A stretch of DNA of 64,000 nt from Bradyrhizobiaceae bacterium (GTDB taxonomy: Bacteria; Pseudomonadota; Alphaproteobacteria; Rhizobiales; Xanthobacteraceae), in assembly GCA_020544565.1 (NCBI GenBank), contig CP078014.1, forward strand, positions 2,482,016 through 2,546,015, in the 5' to 3' direction. Positions within the stretch are counted from its first letter, which is position 1; every line of letters begins with the position of its first letter. Shown piece by piece: positions 35,842-43,842 of the stretch. The notes beneath the pieces were generated by a model, which was not told the DNA's origin, ran no database searches, and was given only the letters and a program-made list of their open reading frames with translations. A program made the translations under genes and the position numbers.

Positions 35842-37086
35842 TCAGAGCCTGTGGCGCTTGATCTGCGGCAGGAACACCGCCAGCAGGCCGATGGCCGGCA
35901 GGAAGGCGCAGACCTGATAGACGAACTCGATGCCCTTCCAGTCGGCGACCTGGCCGAGAACGGCCGCACCGATGCCGCCGAAACCGAAGCCCATGCCGTA
36001 GAACAGCCCCGAGATCATGCCGAGGCGATGCGGCATCAGTTCCTGCGCGTAGACGATCACCGCCGGCATCGCCGACGAGATGATGAAACCGATCAGGACG
36101 CTCAGCACCGCGCTCCAGAACAGGTTGGCGTGCGGCAGCATCAGCGTGAACGGCAGCGCGCCGAGGATCGAGAACCAGATCACGTATTTACGGCCGAAGC
36201 GATCACCGAGCGGTCCGCCGAAGAACACGCCCACCGCGCTCGCGGCGAGGAACAGGAACAGATAGAACTGCGCCGCCTGCGTCGTGACGCCGAACTTCTG
36301 GATCAGGAAGAAGGTGTAATAGCTGCCGATGCTCGCGGTGTAGAACGTCTTGGAGAACAGCAGCACCATCAGCACCACCAGCGCGACAATGGTGCGCGCC
36401 GACGAGCGGTCGTTGCCGGCGACCGCCATCGCGGTCTTGCGCTGGCCGACGCGCGGCCTGTACCAGCGGCCGACGTAAACCAGGATCGCGATCGCCGCCG
36501 CCGCGAACACCGAGAACAGTGCGATGCTCGGCTGCCCGAGCGGCACGATGATCGCCGCCGCCAGCAGCGGGCCGACCGCGGTGCCGAAATTGCCGCCGAC
36601 CTGAAAGGTCGATTGCGCCATACCGAAGCGGCCGCCCGACGCCATCCGCGCGATGCGCGACGCCTCCGGATGGAAGATCGCCGATCCCGTGCCCACCAGC
36701 GCCGCCGCGCACAGGATGGTCCAGTAGTGATGGGCGAAGCCGAGCAGGACGAGGCCGACCAGGGTGAAGCCCATGCCGGTGGCCAGCGAGAACGGTTTCG
36801 GATGCTTGTCGGTGTAGGCGCCCACGAACGGCTGCAGCAGCGACGACGTGAACATGAATGCCAGCGTGATCAGGCCGATCTGGGTGAAGTCCAGCGCGTA
36901 GTTCACCTTCAGGATCGGATAGATCGACTGGATCAGCGACTGCATCAGGTCGTTGAGCAGATGGGACACGCTGATCGCCGCGATGATCCGGAAGGCCGGG
37001 CCGCCCTGCACCGGCGCCGGCTGCGGCGCATCGACCACGATCGGAGCGACCAGCGTATCTTCGGACAGGATGACGGGCTTGTTCAC
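35842..37086 (-). CDS. fsr: MFS transporter, fosmidomycin-resistance (Fsr) family
   Basis: 414 residues from the proposed GTG at 37086, with twelve predicted membrane helices. Family blocks: SHLLNDLMQSLIQSIYPILK, FTQIGLITLAFMFTSSLLQP and GAYTDKHPKPFS, TGSAIFHPEASRIARMAS, FGMAQSTFQVGGNFGTAVG, KTFYTASIGSYYTFFLIQ, FFGGPLGDRFGRKYVIW. This set is characteristic of Fsr pumps, which give fosmidomycin resistance when overexpressed in E. coli; the physiological substrate is unknown. GGAAAG sits about 8 bp ahead of the chosen GTG. A further GTG 24 codons upstream gives an atypical Cys/Arg-rich extension. Confidence 0.87.
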   Translation of the reverse strand: MNKPVILSEDTLVAPIVVDAPQPAPVQGGPAFRIIAAISVSHLLNDLMQSLIQSIYPILKVNYALDFTQIGLITLAFMFTSSLLQPFVGAYTDKHPKPFSLATGMGFTLVGLVLLGFAHHYWTILCAAALVGTGSAIFHPEASRIARMASGGRFGMAQSTFQVGGNFGTAVGPLLAAAIIVPLGQPSIALFSVFAAAAIAILVYVGRWYRPRVGQRKTAMAVAGNDRSSARTIVALVVLMVLLFSKTFYTASIGSYYTFFLIQKFGVTTQAAQFYLFLFLAASAVGVFFGGPLGDRFGRKYVIWFSILGALPFTLMLPHANLFWSAVLSVLIGFIISSAMPAVIVYAQELMPHRLGMISGLFYGMGFGFGGIGAAVLGQVADWKGIEFVYQVCAFLPAIGLLAVFLPQIKRHRL

Positions 37087-37237
37087 GGCGGCTTTCCGGC
37101 AATTGGCATCGACGCGCGCCGACAACGGAGCGCACGAACAGACGCCCACAAGGCGCACGCCTTTCAGGATGCGCCTAAATACGAGTCCGGCGAGCCTTCG
37201 GCCACCACCTTTTGACGATGGCAGCGATGCGCAACGA

Positions 37238-38587
37238 TCAGGCCGCGGCCGACGCCGTGCCCAGCGCGGAGACGATCATGTCCACCGCTTCCTCGACCAG
37301 GTCGCGGTCGTCGCCCTCGCCCATCACCCGGATCACCGGCTCGGTGCCCGAGGGACGGATCAGGAGCCGGCCGCTGCCGTTGAGGCGCTGCTCGGCATCC
37401 TGAATGGCCGTCTTCACGCCGGGATTGTCCAGCGGCTTGCCGGCGCGGTAACGCACGTTCTTGAGGATCTGGGGCAGCGGCTCGAAACGGTGGCACACTT
37501 CCGAGACCGGGCGGCCGAGCCGCTGCACCACCGCCAGCACCTGCAGCGCCGCGACGAAGCCGTCTCCCGTGGTGGTGAAGTCCGACATGATGATGTGGCC
37601 GGACGGCTCGCCGCCGAGATTGTAGCCGCCCTTCAGCATCTGTTCGAGCACGTAGCGGTCGCCCACCGGCGTGCGCAGCAGTTCGATGCCCTGCTCTTTC
37701 AGGAAGCGCTCGAGCCCGAGATTGGACATCACGGTGGCGACGAGGCCCGGCTTCGCCAGCCGCCCGTCCTCGTTCCAGCTCTGCGCGATCACCGCCAGCA
37801 ACTGGTCGCCGTCGACCACATGGCCGCGCTCGTCGACGACGATGACCCGGTCGGCGTCGCCATCGAGCGCGATGCCGACATCAGCGCGCATCTCGCGCAC
37901 CTTGCGCGCCAGCGCCTCCGGCGAGGTCGAACCGCATTCCTTGTTGATGTTGAATCCGTCCGGCTCGACGCCGATGGCGATGACGTCCGCGCCCAGCTCC
38001 CACAGCGCTTCCGGCACCACCTTGTAGGCCGCGCCGTTGGCGCAATCGACCACCACGCGCAGGCCATCGAGGCTGAGGTCGCGCGGCAGCGTGCGCTTGG
38101 CGAATTCGATGTAGCGGTCGTGCACGCCGTCGATGCGGCGGGCGCGGCCGAGGCTCGCGCTCGGAGCCAGCCGCTTGTCGAGATTGTCGTCGAGCAGTTG
38201 CTCGATCTGGTTCTCCACCTCGTCGGACAGCTTGAATCCGGCCGGACCGAACAGCTTGATGCCGTTGTCGTCGAACAGATTGTGGGAGGCGGAGATCATG
38301 ACGCCGAGATCGGCGCGCATGGATTTGGTCAGCATCGCCACCGCCGGCGTCGGCATCGGGCCGAGCAGCAGCACGTCCATGCCGACCGAGGTGAAGCCCG
38401 CCACCATGGCGTTCTCGATCATGTAACCGGACAGGCGGGTGTCCTTGCCGATCACCACGCGATGGCGGTGCTCGCCGCGCTGGAACACGAGCCCCGCCGC
38501 CTGCCCGACCTTGAGAGCCAGTTCCGGCGTGATCAGACCATTGGCGCGGCCGCGAATGCCGTCGGTGCCGAAATATTTGCGAACCAT
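37238..38587 (-). CDS. glmM: Phosphoglucosamine mutase
   Basis: Converts glucosamine-6-phosphate to glucosamine-1-phosphate for UDP-GlcNAc, peptidoglycan and LPS. 449 residues, normal length. [16 protein letters not shown] start; active-site phosphoserine loop [20 protein letters not shown]; metal loop [11 protein letters not shown]; sugar loop [13 protein letters not shown]; phosphate-binding end [17 protein letters not shown]. Monocistronic here, as far as can be seen, with 151 bp to the MFS gene downstream. Confidence 0.97.
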   Translation of the reverse strand: MVRKYFGTDGIRGRANGLITPELALKVGQAAGLVFQRGEHRHRVVIGKDTRLSGYMIENAMVAGFTSVGMDVLLLGPMPTPAVAMLTKSMRADLGVMISASHNLFDDNGIKLFGPAGFKLSDEVENQIEQLLDDNLDKRLAPSASLGRARRIDGVHDRYIEFAKRTLPRDLSLDGLRVVVDCANGAAYKVVPEALWELGADVIAIGVEPDGFNINKECGSTSPEALARKVREMRADVGIALDGDADRVIVVDERGHVVDGDQLLAVIAQSWNEDGRLAKPGLVATVMSNLGLERFLKEQGIELLRTPVGDRYVLEQMLKGGYNLGGEPSGHIIMSDFTTTGDGFVAALQVLAVVQRLGRPVSEVCHRFEPLPQILKNVRYRAGKPLDNPGVKTAIQDAEQRLNGSGRLLIRPSGTEPVIRVMGEGDDRDLVEEAVDMIVSALGTASAAA

Positions 38588-38790
38588 GAATGTCCCCGCT
38601 GCCAGTCACCGCTGCCAGTCAATGGCCCGGACGCCAGACGGCGTCGGTGCTGGCGAAGTCCCCGATCTATATTTGGAGAAGCTTATAGAACCTTCCCGGC
38701 CCGCGATCCTTCAAAAAATATGATGAATCATTACCGCCGCCCATGCGGGCGGCGGCGGATATCCATTTGATTTATAATAGCAAAAAGCGA

Positions 38791-39027
<237 letters not shown>

Positions 39028-39079
39028 TCAACGCCCGGGAATGGCCCGTGTTCCGGCACGGACCGGCGGGCTCCGGGCG

Positions 39080-39244
39080 CTATTCCCCGGATTCCGGCTC
39101 CGGGTGCGGATCAGGCTGGGTCAGCTTGACCGGATCGGAGGCCGGGAAGGTGTCCTCCAGCGCCTCGTTCAACTCCTCGTCCAGCTTGCGCTTTTCGGCT
39201 TCAGCCTTTTTGACAGCTTCCCGATCGGCCTTTTTCGTGGTCAT
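39080..39244 (-). CDS. Small hydrophilic protein, paralogue of 38791-39000
   Basis: 54 residues from ATG 39242-39244 (MTTKKADREAVKKAEAEKRK) to ESGE stop. The N-terminal half is a lysine/alanine/glutamate helix; the rest carries the shared ALEDTFPASDPVKLTQP block. The frame remains open far upstream through the lactate dehydrogenase gene, but only antisense, so the short start is right: a 54-residue product aligns with its neighbour from the KRKLD block to the TQP block. Confidence 0.7.
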   Translation of the reverse strand: MTTKKADREAVKKAEAEKRKLDEELNEALEDTFPASDPVKLTQPDPHPEPESGE

Positions 39245-39331
39245 GACGCTCTCCCCATGAGGCGGCTGCTTGCGCACGCCGCAACCATGATCAATGATCG
39301 AGGGAACAAAAAGTTCAACGAGGGTGCGTCC

Positions 39332-40483
39332 ATGAAGAACATTACCTGCATCGAGGACCTGCGGCTCATTCACAAGCGCCGCGTGCCCAAGCCCTTCTTC
39401 GATTATGTGGACGCCGGCTCCTACTCCGAGCAGACCCTGCGCGCCAATATCGACGACCTGCAGAAGCTCAAGTTCCGCCAGCGCATCCTGGTCGATGTGT
39501 CCAAGCGGCAGTTGAACACCACCATCCTCGGCGAGCCCGCGGCGATGCCGCTGATCCTTGCCCCGGTCGGCTCGACCGGCATGCAGTTCGGCGACGGCGA
39601 AATCTATGCCTGCCGCGCCGCGCACGAGGCCGGGGTTCCCTACACGCTCTCCACCATGTCGATCTGCTCGATCGAGGACGTCGCCGCCAGCGTCAAGAAG
39701 CCGTTCTGGTTCCAGCTTTATGTGATGAAGGATCGCGGCTTCGCCAAATCGCTGATCGAGCGCGCCATCGCCGCCAAATGCAGCGCGCTGGTGCTCACCG
39801 TCGATCTGCAGGTGCTGGGCCAGCGCCATGCCGACGTCAAGAACGGCCTGTCGGTGCCGCCGAAGCTGGCGACGCTGCGAAACGCCATCGACTTCGCCAC
39901 CAAGCCGGCCTGGGTCGCCGGCATCCTCAAGGGCAAGCAACGGAATTTCGGCAACATCGCCGGCCATGTGAAGGGCGCCGGGGATCTCGGCTCGACCTCC
40001 GAATGGGTCGCCTCGCAATTCGACACCACGCTGAACTGGAAGGATGTCGAATGGATCCGCAGCATCTGGCCGGGCAAGCTCATCATCAAGGGCATCCTCG
40101 ATATCGTGGACGCGCGCGAAGCGGTGAAGACCGGCGCGGAGGCGATCGTCGTCTCCAACCACGGCGGCCGCCAGCTCGACGGCGCGCCGTCGTCGATCTC
40201 GGTGCTGCCGGAGATCGTGCAGGATGTCGGCGGGCAGACCGAAATCATGTTCGACGGCGGCATCCGCACCGGACAGGACGTGATGCGGGCGCTGGCGCTC
40301 GGCGCCAGGTCCTGCATGATCGGCCGCGCCTATATCTACGGCCTGGGCGCGGGCGGACAGGCCGGGGTGGCGCTGGCGCTCGATCTGATCGGCAAGGAGC
40401 TGAGCACGACCATGGGTCTCGCCGGCGTCAACCGCATCGACGAGATCGACCGCCACGTGCTGCGCGACATGCCGGGCAACTGA
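39332..40483 (+). CDS. lldD: FMN-dependent alpha-hydroxy acid dehydrogenase, L-lactate dehydrogenase type
   Basis: Membrane-associated flavoenzyme oxidising L-lactate (or a similar 2-hydroxyacid) to the 2-oxoacid. 383 residues, normal LldD length. Visible: FDYVDAGSYSEQTLRANIDD near the N-terminus, the FMN-site blocks LILAPVGSTGMQ and LVLTVDLQVLGQRHAD, the catalytic His-x-x-Arg region VVSNHGGRQLDGAPSS, and DGGIRTGQDVMRALALGARS for the phosphate. ATG 39332 is preceded by GAGGGTG. An upstream in-frame extension runs antisense through the two small-protein genes and is rejected. L-lactate specificity is by family resemblance; glycolate or mandelate oxidases are close relatives. Confidence 0.9.
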   Translation: MKNITCIEDLRLIHKRRVPKPFFDYVDAGSYSEQTLRANIDDLQKLKFRQRILVDVSKRQLNTTILGEPAAMPLILAPVGSTGMQFGDGEIYACRAAHEAGVPYTLSTMSICSIEDVAASVKKPFWFQLYVMKDRGFAKSLIERAIAAKCSALVLTVDLQVLGQRHADVKNGLSVPPKLATLRNAIDFATKPAWVAGILKGKQRNFGNIAGHVKGAGDLGSTSEWVASQFDTTLNWKDVEWIRSIWPGKLIIKGILDIVDAREAVKTGAEAIVVSNHGGRQLDGAPSSISVLPEIVQDVGGQTEIMFDGGIRTGQDVMRALALGARSCMIGRAYIYGLGAGGQAGVALALDLIGKELSTTMGLAGVNRIDEIDRHVLRDMPGN

Positions 40484-40516
40484 GCCCCGTGCCCGACAGG
40501 TGACCGCGCGCCGCCC

Positions 40517-41356
40517 TCAGGCGGCGGCGCGGGTCAGGTCCGCCTCCACCAGCGCGCGCAGCTCCGGCGTGACCACGGGGCGCTGGCCGAACCACAATTC
40601 GAACCCGCGCACCGCCTGATGCAGCAGCATGCCGAGGCCGTCGGCGGTGGTGAGACCGCGCGCCCGCGCGGCTTTGAGCAGATCGGTTTCCAGCGGCGCG
40701 TACACCAGATCGGCGACGGTGGCCGTGGCCGGCAGCGCCCCGACCGCGACATCGAGCGGGGGCTGCCCCTTCATGCCGAGCGAGGTGGTGTTGACCACAA
40801 GCCCCGCGCGCGGCAGCACGTCGTTCACCGCCTCCCACGCGACCGGGGTCACGCGGTGGCCGAACTGCGCCGCCAGCGCCTGCGCGCGCTCCATGGTGCG
40901 GTTGGCGAGATGAATGCGCCCGATGCCGCGCTCCAGCAGGCCGAACAGCACCGCGCGGGACGAGCCGCCCGCCCCCAGCACCAGCGCCTCGTCAGCGCGA
41001 TCCCATCCCGGCGCGCCGGCGTCGAGATTGTTGATGAAGCCTTCGACGTCGGTATTGGTCGAGCGCAACGCGCCGTCCTTGAAATAGAGCGTGTTGGCGG
41101 CGCCGACAGCGCGGGCGCGCGCATCCGGCGCGGACAGCGCCAGCGCCCGCTCCTTGTGCGGAATGGTGACGTTGGCGCCGCGATAGCCGCGCGCGGCGAG
41201 GCCGGCGATGAAGTCGGCCAAGGCCGCCGGCTCCACCGCCTCGATGCGATAGTCGCCGGCGATGCCGAGCGCGGTCAGCCAATATTTGTGGATCAGCGGC
41301 GAGCGCGAATGCGCGGCGGGCCAGCCGATCAGGCAGGCGGCGGGAATGACGCTCAT
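40517..41356 (-). CDS. aroE: Shikimate dehydrogenase
   Basis: NADPH-dependent reduction of 3-dehydroshikimate, fourth step of the shikimate pathway (AroC, acting later, is also in this window). 279 residues. Shikimate site GWPAAHSRSPLIHKYWL and GANVTIPHKERAL with the catalytic Lys; NADP Rossmann loop LVLGAGGSSRAVLFGL; NTTSLGMKGQPPLDV; C-terminal DGLGMLLHQAVRGFELWFG. Arginine of the NADP phosphate site appears in ANRTMERAQ. Convergent with the lactate dehydrogenase gene (33-bp spacer). Confidence 0.94.
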   Translation of the reverse strand: MSVIPAACLIGWPAAHSRSPLIHKYWLTALGIAGDYRIEAVEPAALADFIAGLAARGYRGANVTIPHKERALALSAPDARARAVGAANTLYFKDGALRSTNTDVEGFINNLDAGAPGWDRADEALVLGAGGSSRAVLFGLLERGIGRIHLANRTMERAQALAAQFGHRVTPVAWEAVNDVLPRAGLVVNTTSLGMKGQPPLDVAVGALPATATVADLVYAPLETDLLKAARARGLTTADGLGMLLHQAVRGFELWFGQRPVVTPELRALVEADLTRAAA

Positions 41357-41418
41357 GACAGGACGCTCATGACAGCTCCATCGGCATACGCAGGAGTTGC
41401 GTATGCAGCCGGGTCAAA

Positions 41419-43155
41419 TCACGCGCCAACCGCCGCTGTCAATCGTCCGTCCAGCCGTTTGATTTCCGCAACCGCGCTGGCGATGTCGGAGCGGTATTTC
41501 GCCTGCGGCGGCCGCGCGCCGTGGGCCAGCAGGGTCCGCCGCACCGCCGGCGACGCGCCGGTGATGACCACCCGCACGCCGTGCCGCCGCGCCTTGATCG
41601 CGATCTGCGCGATGGCGTTGGCGGCGGTGGAATCCAGCAGCGGCACCGCGGCGAAATCGATCACCAGCGCCTTGTAGCCGGCAAGCCGGTCCAGCACCGA
41701 GGCGACCGCCGCCACCGCGCCGAAAAAGAAAGCGCCATTGATGCGATAGATCATGATGTCGCGATCGACGGCGAGCGCCGGATCGTAACGCTCGCGGGCG
41801 CCGTTGGCGGTGTCGGCCACGTCATCGATGGCCCGCGGCGCATAGCTGTCGACGCCGGTGATCTCCGACATGCGATGGATGAACAGCAGCGCGCCGAGCG
41901 CGAAGCCGACCACGATCCCCTCGGTCAGATCGCGGAACACGGTGAGCAGGAAGGTCGCCAGCAGCACCACCGCGTCGCCCCAGGACGAGCGGATCAGCGT
42001 GACGAATTCGTGCTTCTCCGCCATGTTCCACGCCACCACGGCGAGCACACCCGCCAGCGTCGCCAGCGGGATGTAGCTCGCCAATGGCGCAGCCAGCAGC
42101 ATGAAGGCCAGCAGGAACAGCGAATGCAGCATGCCGGACACCGGCCCGCGCGCCCCGGCGCGCACGTTGGTCGCGGTGCGGGCGATGGTGCCGGTGACGC
42201 AGATGCCGCCGAACAGCGCCGAGCCGATATTGGCAAAGCCCTGCGCCACCAGTTCGCAGTTGGAGCGATGGCGGCGGCCGGTCATGCTGTCGGCGACCAC
42301 GGCGGACAACAGCGACTCGATGGCCCCGAGCAGCGCGAAGGCGGCCGCATCCGGCAGCACCTCCTGAATCTTCGCCAGCGTCACCGGCGGCAGCGCGGGC
42401 ATCGGAAACGCCTGCGGAATGCCGCCGAAGCGCGTGCCGATGGTTTCCACCGGAAGATTCAGCAGCGCCGCGGCGACGGCGGTGGCGGCCACCGCGATCA
42501 GCATGCCGGGCCAGGTCGGGCGCAGCCTGCGCAGCCCTGCGATGATGGCGATGGTGGCGACCGAGACCGCCACCGCGGCGGCATTGGTGGTGCCGATGGC
42601 GCGGCCGAGCGCCTCCAGTTTCGCAACGAGTTCGCCGGGCTCCTTGGCCGTGAGCGTGATCCCGAGCAGATCGCGGATCTGGCTGGCGAAGATGATGACG
42701 GCGATGCCGGCGGTGAATCCCACCGTGACCGGATAGGGAATGAACTTGATGTAGGTGCCGAGCCGCAGGAAGCCGGCGGCGATCAGGATCAGCCCGGCGA
42801 TCATGGTCGCCAGCAGCACGCCCTCGATGCCGTGCCGGGCGACCGACGCCGCAACCAGCACGATGAAGGCCCCGGCCGGGCCGCCGATCTGGAAGCGGCT
42901 GCCGCCCAGCGCCGACACCAGGAAGCCGCCGAAGATCGCGGCGTAGAGACCGCGGTCGGGGGTCGTACCGGAGGCGATGGCGATGGCCATCGACAGCGGC
43001 AGCGCCACGATGGCGACGGTCAGGCCCGCGATCGCGTCGCCGCGCAGGGCGTCGACCCCGTAGCCTTCACGGAGAAGGGTGACGAGTTTCGGCGTGAACA
43101 GTTCGGCGAAAGTCGGCTGCGAAGGCCGATTCGGTTGCGCGCGCGATGCGTCCAT
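41419..43155 (-). CDS. SulP-family anion transporter with STAS domain
   Basis: 578 residues: a SulP membrane core with about twelve to fourteen helices (GDAIAGLTVAIVALPLSMAI, GLYAAIFGGFLVSALGGSRF and QIGGPAGAF, GGICVTGTIARTATNVRAGA) and a cytoplasmic STAS domain at about 460-560 (IMIYRINGAFFFGAVA, VIDFAAVPLLDSTAANAIA). Family members move sulfate, bicarbonate or dicarboxylates, usually with proton or sodium; the substrate here cannot be read. No carbonic anhydrase or sulfate gene is next to it. The XRE regulator gene lies 42 bp upstream on the same strand and may control it. Confidence 0.9.
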   Translation of the reverse strand: MDASRAQPNRPSQPTFAELFTPKLVTLLREGYGVDALRGDAIAGLTVAIVALPLSMAIAIASGTTPDRGLYAAIFGGFLVSALGGSRFQIGGPAGAFIVLVAASVARHGIEGVLLATMIAGLILIAAGFLRLGTYIKFIPYPVTVGFTAGIAVIIFASQIRDLLGITLTAKEPGELVAKLEALGRAIGTTNAAAVAVSVATIAIIAGLRRLRPTWPGMLIAVAATAVAAALLNLPVETIGTRFGGIPQAFPMPALPPVTLAKIQEVLPDAAAFALLGAIESLLSAVVADSMTGRRHRSNCELVAQGFANIGSALFGGICVTGTIARTATNVRAGARGPVSGMLHSLFLLAFMLLAAPLASYIPLATLAGVLAVVAWNMAEKHEFVTLIRSSWGDAVVLLATFLLTVFRDLTEGIVVGFALGALLFIHRMSEITGVDSYAPRAIDDVADTANGARERYDPALAVDRDIMIYRINGAFFFGAVAAVASVLDRLAGYKALVIDFAAVPLLDSTAANAIAQIAIKARRHGVRVVITGASPAVRRTLLAHGARPPQAKYRSDIASAVAEIKRLDGRLTAAVGA

Positions 43156-43197
43156 ATCCTGCGCCTGCGTCTCTCACGCCGGCGCATCGCCGGCTTT

Positions 43198-43455
43198 CTA
43201 GCTCCGGGGCGGCTCCCGCAACCGCACGCCGCGGCCGCCGCCTTCGCTTTTCGCGTTGTCCCCGATCAGATCGACGCCGGCGCGGTTCAGCGCCTCGACC
43301 ACCTTGGTCAGGGAATCGACGACGCCGCGCACGGTGCCGTCGCTGGCCTCCATCCGCTGGATGGTCGGCAGCGACACCCCGGACAGGCCCGCCAGCGTCT
43401 TCTGGTCGATGCCCAGAAGGGCGCGCGCGGCTCGCATCTGCGATGACGTGATCAA
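43198..43455 (-). CDS. Short XRE-type helix-turn-helix regulator
   Basis: About 85 residues: ITSSQMRAARALLGIDQKTL, GLSGVSLPTIQRMEASDG is the helix-turn-helix, then VVDSLTKVVEALNRAGVDLI and a tail GGGRGVRLREPP. This is the common short Rhizobiales form. The start is unclear: TTG at 43453-43455 yields the family ITSSQ lead-in, ATG 43437 gives a slightly shorter protein. A 21-bp perfect palindrome about 50 bp upstream (43505-43525) is the obvious autoregulatory operator. It precedes the SulP gene by 42 bp, so the two are likely cotranscribed. Confidence 0.8.
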   Translation of the reverse strand: MITSSQMRAARALLGIDQKTLAGLSGVSLPTIQRMEASDGTVRGVVDSLTKVVEALNRAGVDLIGDNAKSEGGGRGVRLREPPRS

Positions 43456-43504
43456 TGCCAGAATTCCATCTTGGTAGGCCAGAATGCAACTAAAAAACTG
43501 CCTT

Positions 43505-43525
43505 AATGATGTATAATACATCATT
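43505..43525 (-). promoter_or_regulatory. Palindromic operator-like site upstream of the XRE/SulP genes
   Basis: Perfect arms AATGATGTA and TACATCATT around TAA. On the minus strand TATTAT falls in its centre and could serve as -10 element, so a bound protein would block transcription of the XRE-SulP pair. The regulator assignment is inference. Confidence 0.6.
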
Positions 43526-43655
43526 CAGACCGACTTTCCATTTTCACATTTGCGCGAGGAAGGCGGGGCCGCGTTTATTTCTCCCAGTCCTCCGGAGAGG
43601 GGTCGCAAGCCACCAGGCTCGGAACAGCGGCCGCATGACCACGCCATATCCGGCT

Positions 43656-43769
43656 GTCGTCCCGACCGATGCCGGGACCCCTCACCACTGGCTCTCCGGG
43701 AGATGCGCGGAGCCTGCGATTTTAACAATATCGACACGGAGTATGGGTCCCGGCATGCGCCGGGACGAC
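43656..43769. repeat. Inverted repeat with GTCGTCCCG arms
   Basis: Arms 43656-43680 and 43745-43769 match as reverse complements at 22 of 25 positions (core GCCGGGACCC / GGGTCCCGGC). Part of the repeat-filled gap 43525-43842. Confidence 0.6.
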
Positions 43770-43785
43770 CAAAGAAACCGCGCGC

Positions 43786-43814
43786 TGCACCTCTCCCCAA
43801 TGAGGAGAGGTGCA
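43786..43814. repeat. Hairpin TGCACCTCTCC / GGAGAGGTGCA
   Basis: Perfect 11-bp stem, loop CCAATGA; a solo hairpin of the CTCTCCCC family, 29 bp beyond the stop of the leftward EF-G-like gene. Confidence 0.6.
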
Positions 43815-43842
43815 GGATCATGTGTGATCGTCCGGTTCCGGC

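Noticed and set aside
36953..38770. 605-codon plus-strand frame
   Set aside because: Antisense to glmM and the MFS gene; no recognisable domain.
41521..43446. 641-codon plus-strand frame
   Set aside because: Antisense to SulP; low-complexity Arg/Gly/His composition.
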